Source: Fimbriimonadaceae bacterium
GTDB lineage: Bacteria > Armatimonadota > Fimbriimonadia > Fimbriimonadales > Fimbriimonadaceae
Length of the DNA stretch: 64,000 bases
NCBI GenBank assembly: GCA_019187105.1
Contig: JABAQM010000001.1
Coordinates: 2,696,734 to 2,760,733, forward strand
Reading direction: 5' to 3'
A program made the translations under genes and the position numbers. Below are positions 9,784 to 18,792 of the stretch, one piece after another (the stretch's first letter is position 1; each line of letters starts with the position of its first letter). The notes below the pieces were generated by a model that saw nothing but the letters and a program-made list of their open reading frames with translations, did not search any database and was not told where the DNA came from.

Positions 9784-11001
9784 ATGCTTACCGCCGCCCT
9801 GTTTGCCGCTGCTCTCGCCGCTCCCCAGCAATGGGTCGATCTCTTCGATGGCAAGACTCTCAAAGGATGGAAGGTCATCAACGGGTTTGCCAAATTCACC
9901 GTCGAAGACGGGCTCATCGTCGGAAGATCCGCCAAGGGCTCGCCGAACAGCTTCCTTTGCACCGAAAAGCTGTATTCCGACTTCGAACTCGAGGTCGAGG
10001 TTAAGGTAGACGACACCGCGAATTCGGGCATCCAGTTTCGAACCAATAGCGTCCCCGGCTATAACAACGGCCGCGTTCACGGTTATCAGTGCGAGGTCGA
10101 TCCCTCCTCTGACCGCTCCTGGAGCGGCGGCATTTATGAGGAGGGCCGACGGGGCTGGCTCAAGGATCTGAGTCAAAACGAAGCTGCCCGTAAAGCCTTC
10201 AAGCGCGGCGATTGGAACACCTTCCGCGTCGTCGCCAAGGGGGATCGGCTGCAAACGTGGGTCAATGGGGTTCCCGCAGCCGATCTCAGGGACGACCTAA
10301 CAAGGACGGGATTCATCGGCCTTCAGGTCCACAGCTCCGAAGCGGATCCTCCGCTTGAGTTTCGGTGGCGCAAGGTGCGCATCAAGGACCTTGGAAACCC
10401 CTGGTCTCAGCCGGAGAAAGGCGGTAAGTGGCTGCTTCGGAGCAAGAACGACGTCAAGAACTGGACCCATGAGCGCGATCCTGGCGGCCCCGTTCAATGG
10501 AGCTGGTTTGGCGAGGGTCTGGAAGTTGCCGGCAATGGCGGGGACCTGATAACCAAGGATGCCTTCAACAACGTTCGGGCCCATATCGAGTTTTGCGTCG
10601 ATGACAACGGCCAAGAAGGTCAGGCAAACGGAAATAGCGGCGTGTATTTCCAGCAGAGCTACGAGATCCAGGTCTTGAACTCAGCGGGCCGAGGACCGCT
10701 CCACAACGAATGCGGCGGAATCTACGGAATCAAGGCTCCCGACCAGGCGATGGCCCTCCCGGCTGGCCAATGGCAAACCTATGACATTTGGTTCACGGCT
10801 GCCAAGTGGGATGGCGACAAGAAGGTCAGCAGCGCGAGGATGACTGCCTATCACAACGGCACGCTAATCCACCGCAATGTGGAGATTCCCACCGCTACCG
10901 CCGCCGGAAAGCCAGAGCTGAAGGGCGAACGCCCTATTCGGCTGCAGGATCACGGCAATAAGATCAGGTATCGGAATATCTGGGTCGCTCGGCTCCAATA
11001 A
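9784..11001 (+). CDS. Secreted protein with two DUF1080 (3-keto-glycoside hydrolase-like) domains
   Basis: 405 residues, ATG 9784. A short leader (MLTAALFAAALAAPQQ) is followed by a first DUF1080 domain (about 17-200: WVDLFDGKTLKGWK, SGIQFRTNS, GYQCEVD, FIGLQVHSSE) and a second, more divergent copy (about 210-405: GNSGVYFQQSYEIQVLNS, GIYGIKAPDQAMALPAGQWQ). DUF1080 proteins have a concanavalin-like jelly roll and include 3-keto-disaccharide hydrolases. Tandem copies in one chain are less usual. No clear ribosome site is visible in the 5-base gap behind the peroxiredoxin gene, so translation may be coupled. Confidence 0.85.
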   Translation: MLTAALFAAALAAPQQWVDLFDGKTLKGWKVINGFAKFTVEDGLIVGRSAKGSPNSFLCTEKLYSDFELEVEVKVDDTANSGIQFRTNSVPGYNNGRVHGYQCEVDPSSDRSWSGGIYEEGRRGWLKDLSQNEAARKAFKRGDWNTFRVVAKGDRLQTWVNGVPAADLRDDLTRTGFIGLQVHSSEADPPLEFRWRKVRIKDLGNPWSQPEKGGKWLLRSKNDVKNWTHERDPGGPVQWSWFGEGLEVAGNGGDLITKDAFNNVRAHIEFCVDDNGQEGQANGNSGVYFQQSYEIQVLNSAGRGPLHNECGGIYGIKAPDQAMALPAGQWQTYDIWFTAAKWDGDKKVSSARMTAYHNGTLIHRNVEIPTATAAGKPELKGERPIRLQDHGNKIRYRNIWVARLQ

Positions 11002-11019
11002 GCGGCGCATAATGGAGCT

Positions 11020-11592
11020 ATGACCACGGCCACGCTATCGCCGAAGATGCGGGAGCTTATCGGGCGCCTCGACACCGCCGTTGAGGAAGTCGAAGTGAAG
11101 GGATGCTGCATGAGCGTTAAGCAGGCCCTGGAAGAAATCGTCCAGAGCGGCGAGGACTTCGTCGATCGAAACTTCCTCCAGCCCGCTCAAGATCGCTACG
11201 CGCGCCGGTTGATTCATCTCGATCCCGACAATAAGTACTCCCTGATGGCCATGGTCTGGGGCAAAGGGCAGGGAACCGCGATCCACGATCACGCCCATAT
11301 GTGGTGCGTCGAATGCGTATACCGTGGCCGCATCAAGGTCGTGAGCTTCGACCTGCGCACCCCAGAGGACGCGGAGCTCTTACAGTTCGAACAGCAGCAG
11401 ACCATCTTCGCCGGGCCTGGCGAGGCGGGCGCACTGATACCGCCGTTCGAATATCATACGATCGAAAACCCCGATGACACGCCGGCGGTGACCCTCCATG
11501 TCTACGGTGGCGAGATGAAGTGGTGTCACGTTTTCCTTCCGACTGAGGGCGGCTATCGGCGCGAATACCGGGAACTCAGCTACACGGATTGA
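11020..11592 (+). CDS. Cysteine dioxygenase (cupin, type I)
   Basis: 190 residues. The cupin motif IHDHAHMWCVECVYRG gives the iron ligands His89 and His91, with Cys96 near the site where mammalian enzymes carry the Cys-Tyr crosslink; the third ligand is His146 in EYHTIEN. It oxidises L-cysteine to cysteine sulfinate with O2 in the cytoplasm. Its stop overlaps the ATG of the next gene, a YeiH-type exporter, which fits removal of oxidised sulfur products made from cysteine. Confidence 0.88.
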   Translation: MTTATLSPKMRELIGRLDTAVEEVEVKGCCMSVKQALEEIVQSGEDFVDRNFLQPAQDRYARRLIHLDPDNKYSLMAMVWGKGQGTAIHDHAHMWCVECVYRGRIKVVSFDLRTPEDAELLQFEQQQTIFAGPGEAGALIPPFEYHTIENPDDTPAVTLHVYGGEMKWCHVFLPTEGGYRREYRELSYTD

Positions 11593-12584
11593 TGCCCGGG
11601 CGGCTTGTTCCGGGACTAATCGCCTGCGTCGTCTTGGCCGCTCTCGCCATGTTTTTGGGCGGTACCGCCTTTGCCAAAGACACGCTCCACGCCGGCGAAC
11701 TGCTGATCGTCATCGTTCTCGGCATGCTGGCTCGCTCGACATTGCCGCTGCCACAGAGCTGGGCTCCGGGCTTGGTGGTGGCGAGAGGAGCGGTTCTCCG
11801 ATGGGCAGTGGCTGGGCTGGGGTTCAAACTGAGCCTGTCAGAACTGGCGAAGATCGGCGGGCCCTCTCTCGCGGTTATTCTGGTTTCGACGACCGTTGCG
11901 ATCGCGGGCGGATACTGGATCGCCAAGCGACTCGGTGTCAACCATCAGCTGGCGGTTCTTCTCGGCATTGGGGGAGGGATCTGTGGAGCCTCAGCGATTG
12001 TCGCGGCAGATTCCGTTTTGAAGTCGGAGAAGGGGCACGTCCCTTGTGGATTGGGGATTATCACGCTGTGGGGCACGGTTGGCATTCTCGCCTATCCGTG
12101 GCTTGGCGAACTGCTCAACCTCAATAGCTTTGCCTATGGCATCTGGAATGGGGCGAGCCTCCACGAGATGGCCCAAGTCGTGGCGGCAGGACAATCGTTC
12201 GGAGCCGATGCCGTTGCACCGAGTACGGTTGCGAAGCTCGCAAGGATCTGTCTGCTCGCACCGGTCGTGGTCGGCCTGGCCTGGTGGATGACCCGGAAGC
12301 ACGAATCCCATGGCGAGGCTAAGGTTGCGCCCGTCCCGTGGTTCCTCATCGTCTTCCTCGTCTTTGCGGTGGTCAACTCGTTCCACGTTTTGAGCCAAGA
12401 CGCGACCGCACTGCTGCTGCGCGCCGATCTTTGGCTGCTGTGCATAGGGATGGCAGGCGTTGGGTTGCAGAGCGGCTTTCAAGACGTCAAGCGTGAGGGC
12501 TGGCAGCCCGTGGTCGCCGGTTTCCTGCAATGGGTGCTTCTCGCCGGGTTGTCGCTCGTGCTGGTCCGGGCCTTTGTCGCCTAG
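11592..12584 (+). CDS. YeiH/UPF0324 family membrane protein, putative sulfate or sulfonate exporter
   Basis: 330 residues, ATG 11592 inside TGATG of the cysteine dioxygenase stop. About ten membrane segments are visible. Family motifs include GMLARSTLPLP, AVAGLGFKLSLSEL, GGGICGASAIVAADSVLKS and GASLHEMAQVVAAG. Members are described as putative sulfate exporters; substrate is unproven. Translational coupling to cysteine dioxygenase supports export of a cysteine oxidation product. It ends tail to tail with the FHA gene, with overlapping stops. Confidence 0.85.
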   Translation: MPGRLVPGLIACVVLAALAMFLGGTAFAKDTLHAGELLIVIVLGMLARSTLPLPQSWAPGLVVARGAVLRWAVAGLGFKLSLSELAKIGGPSLAVILVSTTVAIAGGYWIAKRLGVNHQLAVLLGIGGGICGASAIVAADSVLKSEKGHVPCGLGIITLWGTVGILAYPWLGELLNLNSFAYGIWNGASLHEMAQVVAAGQSFGADAVAPSTVAKLARICLLAPVVVGLAWWMTRKHESHGEAKVAPVPWFLIVFLVFAVVNSFHVLSQDATALLLRADLWLLCIGMAGVGLQSGFQDVKREGWQPVVAGFLQWVLLAGLSLVLVRAFVA

Positions 12585-13438
12585 TTCGGGATGACCTGTA
12601 GCTCAAGCTGACCAAGCTTGATGATGTCTCCCGGTTGCAGGAGTGTGCGCTGGTTTGCAGGCAGCTTGGCATCGTTAACGACGGTTCCGTTGGTGCTGCC
12701 GGTGTCGGTGAGGAAAACCTCGCCGTTCACGACCTCGATGGTTCCGTGCCTGCCGCTGACGTAGGGATCGGCGATCTGCGCATCGTTCTCCGCCTTCCTT
12801 CCAAACGAATTACTTCCTTCCTTTAGGGGTAGGTCGAAGCCTGATCCGACGAGCCTTGCCGCCACGGCGCTGACGGTCGGCACCGCCGTCAACATGGTGG
12901 TCTTGCCGCTCGAGGGCATTTGCGTCTTCAGGGCATCGCTCGGATCGGTAATCCGAATCTCGTAGCCGCCCAGAGAAAGGGTGTCGCCGGGTTGCAGGGG
13001 GCGTTGCTCGCCCGGGTTCAGCCGTTCTCCGTTGACCTGGGTTCCATTCGTGCTGCCAAGGTCCTCGGCCCAGAGCTTTTCGGTCTCATGCCCGATCTGG
13101 CAATGCCGTCGGCTGACACGCGTGTCCTCGACGAGAATATCGCCTTGGCGGCCCACCACCGTGATGCCGAAGCGCAGCGGGTGCTCCTTGCCGCTTCCAA
13201 CTTCGACGGCCAACGGAAGCAGGACGGCCGGCGCGCCAAAGGCATCGCCTTCTAACGCGCGTTCGAAAATCAGCCCGCACTCTACGCAGAACATCACGCC
13301 TACCGGATTGAAGGTCTTACAGACCGGGCACTGTACCGGTTTGATGGTCTGCGTCGCGTTTAGGGTCGGCGCCCCCATCATCGTCTTGTTGGGGTCGACG
13401 GAGGGTGGTGAGACAAGCTGTGTTCGGTTCGGATCCAT
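12581..13438 (-). CDS. Zinc-ribbon protein with two FHA domains
   Basis: 285 residues, ATG 13438. A Thr-rich N-terminus (TMMGAPTLNATQT) resembles the phosphorylated tails of FHA proteins that report on Ser/Thr kinases. A zinc ribbon uses Cys37, Cys40, Cys51 and Cys54. The first FHA domain (about 80-155) has VGRQGD, RVSRRHCQI and LGSTNGTQVNG; the second (about 195-280) has FGRKAENDAQI, VSGRHGTI and GSTNGTVVND. Both retain the phosphothreonine-contact Ser-Arg-His and Asn residues. It should bind phosphothreonine in a signalling complex; no kinase gene is adjacent. Confidence 0.88.
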   Translation of the reverse strand: MDPNRTQLVSPPSVDPNKTMMGAPTLNATQTIKPVQCPVCKTFNPVGVMFCVECGLIFERALEGDAFGAPAVLLPLAVEVGSGKEHPLRFGITVVGRQGDILVEDTRVSRRHCQIGHETEKLWAEDLGSTNGTQVNGERLNPGEQRPLQPGDTLSLGGYEIRITDPSDALKTQMPSSGKTTMLTAVPTVSAVAARLVGSGFDLPLKEGSNSFGRKAENDAQIADPYVSGRHGTIEVVNGEVFLTDTGSTNGTVVNDAKLPANQRTLLQPGDIIKLGQLELQVIPN

Positions 13439-13517
13439 TGAGCTTCACGATTAAGGACGGAGGCTGGACGCCTTGAATCTCGGGCCCCCGTCGGCCATAA
13501 TCATTAACGTACCGCGT

Positions 13518-13594
13518 GGCGACGTAGCTCAGTTGGTTAGAGCGAACGGTTCATACCCGTTAGGTCATCAGTTCAAGTCTGATCGTCGCTACCA
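13518..13594 (+). tRNA. tRNA-Met (CAT)
   Basis: A 77-base cloverleaf with encoded CCA (13592-13594). The acceptor stem GGCGACG pairs with CGTCGCT (one G-U), the D arm contains AGCTCAGTTGGTTAGAGC, the anticodon stem AACGG/CCGTT holds loop TTCATAC (anticodon CAT) and the T arm is ATCAG-TTCAAGT-CTGAT. The first acceptor pair and the anticodon stem lack initiator features, so it is elongator Met; a lysidine-modified Ile tRNA is the alternative. Confidence 0.9.
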
Positions 13595-13626
13595 GTCCTT
13601 CACCCATTCGACCTATACTCAGGACG

Positions 13627-15324
13627 ATGCCCGAGATCGCCTTTGACCGGTACTACCGCTACGCCGAGCTAACGGCTCTGCTTCAAGCCTACGCAGCCGA
13701 ATTCCCCGGCCTCATCGACCTCACCTCGATCGGCAAGTCTCACGAAGGGCGGGAAATGTGGCTGGTTACCATCACCGATAAATCGGCTGGCTCCCATGCC
13801 GAAAAGCCGGCCTTCTGGTGCGACGCCAATATCCATGCCAGCGAAGTCAGTCCCGGAACGGCCGTGCTCCACCTCATCAACAAGCTTTGCACCAGCAAGG
13901 CGCCCGATATCAAGCGGGCACTGGCAACGCGCACCTTCTACCTCGTGCCGCGACTGAATCCGGATGGAGCTGAATGGGCGCTCGAAGACGTTCCCCGCAT
14001 CATCCGCTCGTCCACCCGGCCCTATCCCTACGACGAAGACGATTTCTACGGCATCGAGCGGCAGGACATCGACAAGGATGGCCGGATCCTCAGTATGCGA
14101 ATCAAGGATTCCAATGGTCCCTGGAAGATCGCCGAAGAAGAGCCGCGATTGCTAAAGCGGCGCGAGCCGACCGACACCGGCGGCACCTACTATCGGCTGC
14201 TCCCGGAGGGCCTGTTCCACCACTTCGACGGGCTCACCATGCGCGGAAGGCGCATCAAAGAGGGGCTCGATCTCAATCGGAACTTCCCGTCTGGATGGCG
14301 GTTCGAAAGCGAGCAGCATGGCGCCGGTCCGTTTCCCACCAGCGAGCCGGAGATCCATGCGTGCGTTCAGGCTATTGTCGACCGACCCAACATTTGTGGC
14401 GCGGTTACGTTTCACACGTTCAGCGGTGTACACCTGCGACCGCCGAGCCGGATGCCCGACGACGACATTCCACCGGAGGACCTCTGGATCTACAAGGACT
14501 TCGGCAAGAAAGGGGAAGAGCTAACCGGTTACCCGGCAATCAGCAACTTCCATGAGTTCAAATACCATCCGAAGGAGGTCATCACCGGCGTCTTCGACGA
14601 CTGGATGTATGAGCACCGGGGCGTCTTCGCGTGGACGACGGAGATCTGGTCGCCTCAGCGGCAGGCAGGCATCACCGACTATAAGTACATCGACTGGTTT
14701 CGGGACCACCCCTTCGAGGACGATCTCAAACTGCTCAAGTGGAGCGATGAGAAGCTCGGCGGAAAGGGCCACGTGGATTGGTACAAGTTCGACCATCCTC
14801 AACTCGGCGAGGTCGAATTGGGGGGCTGGGATGCGATGTTTGCCTTCCGCAACCCGCCGCCGCAGTTCCTGGAAGCCGAAGTAGCTCCTCATGGCGACTG
14901 GGTTCTCTGGCAAGCTCTGGCTTCGCCTTGCTTGGAGGAGAAAACGACGCTCGTCGAACCGATAGGGAATGGCGCCTACCGCATCCGGTTTGCTGTCCAC
15001 AACACCGGCTACCTTCCCACCAACGTGAGCGAAATCGCGAAGAAAAAGTCGCTGTGCCGTGGGGTCGTTGGGGAGATCGCCCACGCTGCGCAACCCTTGG
15101 AGGGAGCCGGTTCCATGACGCCCTCTTGGCTAAAGGCCGGGTTGCTCCGCCAGGAAGCCGGCCAATTGGCCGGGTGGTCTCACGTTACAGCCGGAGGTTT
15201 TGGATGGCAGACCAATTCGACGGACGACATGGCCGTGTTCGAGTGGATCGTCGGCCCGGGCGAGTACGAGCTGACGGCGAGGCACGAGCGCGCAGGAATG
15301 GTGCGTAAGGTTGTTCGGGCATAG
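13627..15324 (+). CDS. M14 family zinc carboxypeptidase
   Basis: 565 residues, ATG 13627. The N-terminal half is a peptidase M14 domain: zinc ligands His70 and Glu73 in NIHASEVSPG, third ligand His263 in TFHTFSG, substrate carboxylate Arg in NRNFPSGW, and catalytic Glu339 in WTTEIWSP. A beta-rich domain (about 400-565) follows. No signal peptide is seen, so it appears cytoplasmic or non-classically exported. It would trim C-terminal residues from peptides. The insertion with PYPYDEDDFYGIERQDIDKD is typical of the larger bacterial M14 members. Confidence 0.88.
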   Translation: MPEIAFDRYYRYAELTALLQAYAAEFPGLIDLTSIGKSHEGREMWLVTITDKSAGSHAEKPAFWCDANIHASEVSPGTAVLHLINKLCTSKAPDIKRALATRTFYLVPRLNPDGAEWALEDVPRIIRSSTRPYPYDEDDFYGIERQDIDKDGRILSMRIKDSNGPWKIAEEEPRLLKRREPTDTGGTYYRLLPEGLFHHFDGLTMRGRRIKEGLDLNRNFPSGWRFESEQHGAGPFPTSEPEIHACVQAIVDRPNICGAVTFHTFSGVHLRPPSRMPDDDIPPEDLWIYKDFGKKGEELTGYPAISNFHEFKYHPKEVITGVFDDWMYEHRGVFAWTTEIWSPQRQAGITDYKYIDWFRDHPFEDDLKLLKWSDEKLGGKGHVDWYKFDHPQLGEVELGGWDAMFAFRNPPPQFLEAEVAPHGDWVLWQALASPCLEEKTTLVEPIGNGAYRIRFAVHNTGYLPTNVSEIAKKKSLCRGVVGEIAHAAQPLEGAGSMTPSWLKAGLLRQEAGQLAGWSHVTAGGFGWQTNSTDDMAVFEWIVGPGEYELTARHERAGMVRKVVRA

Positions 15325-15490
15325 CAGACGCTCGTCGACAGGCTAGTTGCAACAAACTAGTCGATAATGCATCGAGTGCCGGATTTCGGATCTAAGGCAG
15401 AAGCTCGGTCACAATTGGTCCATCGGCACAAGGACTGACGAAGCTATTGCACAGACCGTCGACCGCCTTTTTCGAGAGGAGGGTCGCCGG

Positions 15491-16666
15491 GTGCTTGCGA
15501 CGCTGATCCGCTTGCTGGGGGATTTCGACGTTGCCGAGGACGCCTTGCATGAGGCGTTTCGCAGCGCTCTGGAACGATGGCCACAGGAAGGAATCCCTGC
15601 CAATCCGCGCGCCTGGCTGGTGACAGCCGGACGGTTCAGGGGCATCGACTCCATTCGAAAGCGCGTCCGACACGACGCGTCCTTGGCCGAGATCGCAAAG
15701 AGGCTCGACTCCGAGTCCGAGTTCGAGTGGTCGGAGGAGGAGATCGAAGATGACCGCCTGCGGCTGATCTTCACCTGTTGTCATCCGGCACTGCCCGCTG
15801 ACGGTCGAATCGCCCTCACCCTACGAGAGATCTGCGGTTTGACGACGGAAGCCATCGCGAGCGCATTCCTAACGTCGCCCTCGACAGTTGCACAGCGGAT
15901 CGTCAGAGCAAAAGCCAAGATTCGGGAAGCCGGTCTTCCGTACCAGGTGCCTTCGAAGGACGAACTGCCGGAACGGCTCGACACCGTCCTTCACGTCGTG
16001 TACCTGGTGTTCAACGAAGGGTATTCAGCCTCGTCCGGGGAGAACCTAACACGTGCCGATCTGAGCGGTGAGGCCATCCGTCTAGGTCGCCTGCTGTTCG
16101 AGCTCTTGCCCGAACCGGAGGTTGGAGGTCTGCTGGCCCTGATGCTCCTGCAAGAGTCGCGGCGAAAGGCACGCACGTCTGCAACGGGGGACCTCATCCT
16201 GCTCGAGGACCAGGACCGGAATCTGTGGGATGCCCACCTCATTCGAGAAGGGGTTGTGCTGGTCGAGCAGGCGCTGGCTTCGCAGCGATTTGGTCCCTTC
16301 ACGCTCCAAGCTGCGATTGCGGCCGTTCATGCGGCGTCAGATTCCGCTTCGCAAACCGACTGGGCTCAGATCGTGGCGCTCTATGGCCTACTGGCGCGGG
16401 TTGAACCTTCTCCGGTGGTGGAGCTCAATCGGGCGGTCGCCGTGGCCATGTGTGATGGACCGGAAGCTGGCATCGAGTTGATTGATGCGATTCTCGCGCG
16501 AGGTGAGCTGTCGCAATACCAGCCTGCGCATTCCGCCAGGGGCGAACTCTGTCGCCGTGCCGGAAGAACCGGAGAAGCACGGGTATCGCTGGAACGGGCC
16601 CTCTCGCTAACCCAGCAGGAGCCTCAGCGGAGGTTGCTCCTGGCTCGCCTTTCCGAGCTCATGTAG
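15491..16666 (+). CDS. ECF42-type RNA polymerase sigma factor (DUF6596 C-terminal domain)
   Basis: 391 residues from GTG 15491. Region 2 (LLGDFDVAEDALHEAF, ALERWP) and region 4 (LTLREICGLTTEAIASAFL, TVAQRIVRAKAKI) are clear. The long C-terminal extension with YLVFNEGYSAS, LLALMLLQESRR, LLEDQDRNLW, AAIAAVHA and LNRAVAVAM is the TPR-like DUF6596 domain that defines ECF42 factors. ECF42 genes are known to lie beside DGPF/YCII genes, exactly as here (16763 and 17166). Homology (TVDRLFREEGRR) continues upstream of 15491 in the same frame to about 15434, yet no ATG, GTG or TTG occurs there before the TAA at 15365; a non-standard start such as ATT 15446 (AAGGA at 15430) or a sequence error are possible. 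Confidence 0.88.
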   Translation: MLATLIRLLGDFDVAEDALHEAFRSALERWPQEGIPANPRAWLVTAGRFRGIDSIRKRVRHDASLAEIAKRLDSESEFEWSEEEIEDDRLRLIFTCCHPALPADGRIALTLREICGLTTEAIASAFLTSPSTVAQRIVRAKAKIREAGLPYQVPSKDELPERLDTVLHVVYLVFNEGYSASSGENLTRADLSGEAIRLGRLLFELLPEPEVGGLLALMLLQESRRKARTSATGDLILLEDQDRNLWDAHLIREGVVLVEQALASQRFGPFTLQAAIAAVHAASDSASQTDWAQIVALYGLLARVEPSPVVELNRAVAVAMCDGPEAGIELIDAILARGELSQYQPAHSARGELCRRAGRTGEARVSLERALSLTQQEPQRRLLLARLSELM

Positions 16667-16762
16667 CGCTTTTTTTGAAATTCCCCGATGGCCGGTGTCG
16701 AATCGTTGGTCAGCGGCGCGACTAGTCAATGTAAGTCGGCAACGACCAGGAGAAATGAGATT

Positions 16763-17169
16763 ATGAGATTCATGATTATCGTCAAAGCCAACAAGGAATC
16801 GGAGGCTGGAGCCATGCCTTCCCCAGATGTATTGCGACAGATGGCCGATTTCCATGAGGAACTCTATAAGGCGGGCGTCCTTATTGATGCTTCTGGACTC
16901 CGCCCCAGCTCCGAGGGTGGCGCATCGAGTACGTGGGAGGAAGTCGCCGCGTGATCGATGGGCCATTCGCGGAGACCAAGGAGCTGATCGCCGGTTACTC
17001 GATCATTGAGACCGAGACTCGCGACGAGGCTATGGAATGGTCGAGGAAATTCCCCAACCCGATGAACGAAGACTGCCATATCGAGGTGCGTCGGATGATA
17101 GAGCTTGAAGACTTGGAGCCGAGCCCGGAAATCGGCCGGTTCCTGAGTATGGAGAGGGGCGCACGATGA
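16763..17169 (+). pseudogene. DGPF/YCII-family gene, frameshifted
   Basis: ATG 16763 with AGGAG at 16748 starts MRFMIIVKANKESE, a normal DGPF N-terminus, and the frame stays on family to SGLRPSSEG. It then leaves the family and stops at 16954. From about base 16918 the next frame continues perfectly (WRIEYVGGSRRVIDGPFAET) and contains the DGPF motif, ending at 17169. A one-base change near GAGGGTGGCGC (16913-16923) therefore splits the gene. It may be a true inactivation, a sequencing error or a slippage site; no classic slippery heptamer is present. The intact protein would be about 135 residues and partners the ECF42 factor. Confidence 0.85.
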
Positions 17170-17588
17170 AATACGTGTGCTTGGGATTCATGGACGAGAC
17201 TCTTTGGGACCAGATCGGCGAGCAGCGCAGGAATGAGATGATCGATGCCTGCATGGACTACGACGAAGCTAACGTGCGGTCCGGAATCTTGATTGGGGGG
17301 CAGGGCCTACTTCCCTCCGCGAACGCCGCGACGGTTCGCTTGCGGGACGGGCGCGCCAGCGTGACGGACGGGCCTTTTGCGGAGACGAAGGAACAGATCG
17401 GCGGCATCCAGATCCTTGAAGCGACCGACCTCAACCATGCTATCCAAATCATGTCGAACCATCCGAGCGTGGCCTTTGGCAGCATTTGGGAGATTCGGCC
17501 GGTCTTCGACCTTACCGAGATGCAGTCCGCAAGCGCGGAAAGACGAGGAAGCAAGCTAGCCGAGGAAGCCACGATCGTTCAGGCGTAA
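17166..17588 (+). CDS. DGPF/YCII-family protein
   Basis: 140 residues, ATG 17166 in an ATGA overlap with the frame of the preceding DGPF gene. The motif VTDGPFAETKEQIGG is the family signature; the N-terminal KYVCLGFMDETLW and C-terminal EIRPVFD complete the ferredoxin-like YCII fold. DGPF proteins are the conserved partners of ECF42 sigma factors, but their molecular activity is not established. The overlap shows the two DGPF products are normally made together. Confidence 0.88.
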   Translation: MKYVCLGFMDETLWDQIGEQRRNEMIDACMDYDEANVRSGILIGGQGLLPSANAATVRLRDGRASVTDGPFAETKEQIGGIQILEATDLNHAIQIMSNHPSVAFGSIWEIRPVFDLTEMQSASAERRGSKLAEEATIVQA

Positions 17589-17593
17589 GCAAG

Positions 17594-17625
17594 GCAGTCC
17601 CAGGGGCGACAGCCCCCGGGACTGC
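17594..17625. terminator. Bidirectional hairpin between convergent genes
   Basis: GCAGTCCC pairs with GGGACTGC and, after one mismatch, GGGGC with GCCCC around a GACA loop. It sits between the DGPF stop (17588) and the convergent propeller stop (17649). There is no strong T-run on either side. Confidence 0.6.
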
Positions 17626-17648
17626 AATCCGCTTCTCGAGCTGGAGGC

Positions 17649-18791
17649 CTAACGTATCGCGTAAACCCGGCCGTCCACACAGCCGATGTACAGCGTCCCG
17701 TCTGGGCCGATCGCTGGGGAAGAGTAGCCCGGAATCTCCGGCAGGTTGATCACCTTGAGCAACGTACCCGCAGTGTTATAGATCCTGATCGCCTTCTCGA
17801 TTCCGATGGCCCATCGTTTGCCAAAGCCCATGCCTTGGACAATGCGATCCTGTCCGTCAATGAGCGCGGAGCCGTGGCTGGTGCCGAGCATGTTGCCCTC
17901 GATGAACTGTCGCTCCCAGATCTTGGTGAGGGCGGGTGTGTACTTGACCAGCGACCAGCTCTTGATGACGTAGATATTGCCCGCACTGTCGATGGATGGG
18001 GTCACATCGGGCTCATAGGAGTTGCCGCCGTTCAGATAGGTGGTGGTCTCACCCGTCGCGGGATCGATCACGGCCATAAAGTAGCCGAGCAGGATAATGG
18101 TCCCGTTCGGATGTACGGCAACGGTTCCACCGGAGCCAACCCAGCTCGTCCACTTCTTGGTGCCGTCTGGATTGAGGGCCACCAGTCCCTGATCTGTGTT
18201 GGTATAGATCGCTCCGTTGTTGGGATCGAGCGTCGGGGCGCCGAACCAGTTGATGTTGACGTCGTACCGCCACTTTTCAGTCCCATCGGGTCGCAGGGCC
18301 CGAAGCTGGTTATCCATCTGGATGTAGATCGCTCCGTCGGGCGAAACCAGCGGGCAAGCCCTTATTGGTTCCGTGCCTTGAAGCTTCCATTTTTGGGTGC
18401 CATCGGGGTTGATCGCGTGGAACGCACCGGAGGCGTCGCCGACATAGATCGTGCCGTCCGGACCCAGAGCCGGGGAAGCATGGGTTTGGTAATCGACCCA
18501 CTTGGTTTCGTATTGCCACTTGATGGTCCCGTTGGGATTGATAGCGGTGACAAATGACCGTGGCCGTCGCTCTTCGCGCCAGGTTGCACCGACATAGATG
18601 GTGCCGTCGGCGGCGACAACGGGAGACGACGTCACAGGGCCTTGAAGGTCGACGGACCAAACGATCGACGGATTGGCGGCGATCGAAATGTTCGTCTTGC
18701 CGGTTCGAGCGTTGTTGCCGTGGTGGGTTGGCCATTGTGCCAATCCGACGAGCGGCATGGCAATGGCGATGAGGGTAAGAATGCGTTTCAC
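17649..18791 (-). CDS. Secreted PQQ-like beta-propeller protein
   Basis: 380 residues from GTG 18791, chosen because GGAAGG lies 9 bases upstream and the signal peptide MKRILTLIAIAMPLVGLAQ starts there. At least six repeats of the form SPxxxxDGTIYVGxxxG/AxNPDGTxKW are visible, the outer-strand pattern of PQQ_2/pyrrolo-quinoline-like propellers. Such repeats form an eight-bladed scaffold and do not by themselves show PQQ binding or enzyme activity. It is one base from its upstream paralogue-like neighbour (18793) and so co-transcribed. Confidence 0.8.
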   Translation of the reverse strand: MKRILTLIAIAMPLVGLAQWPTHHGNNARTGKTNISIAANPSIVWSVDLQGPVTSSPVVAADGTIYVGATWREERRPRSFVTAINPNGTIKWQYETKWVDYQTHASPALGPDGTIYVGDASGAFHAINPDGTQKWKLQGTEPIRACPLVSPDGAIYIQMDNQLRALRPDGTEKWRYDVNINWFGAPTLDPNNGAIYTNTDQGLVALNPDGTKKWTSWVGSGGTVAVHPNGTIILLGYFMAVIDPATGETTTYLNGGNSYEPDVTPSIDSAGNIYVIKSWSLVKYTPALTKIWERQFIEGNMLGTSHGSALIDGQDRIVQGMGFGKRWAIGIEKAIRIYNTAGTLLKVINLPEIPGYSSPAIGPDGTLYIGCVDGRVYAIR

Positions 18792-18792
18792 G

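Noticed and set aside
15343-15360. CTAGTT-GCAACA-AACTAG as a terminator after the carboxypeptidase
   Set aside because: The stem is only 6 bp, AT-rich and lacks a T-run; it is too weak to call.
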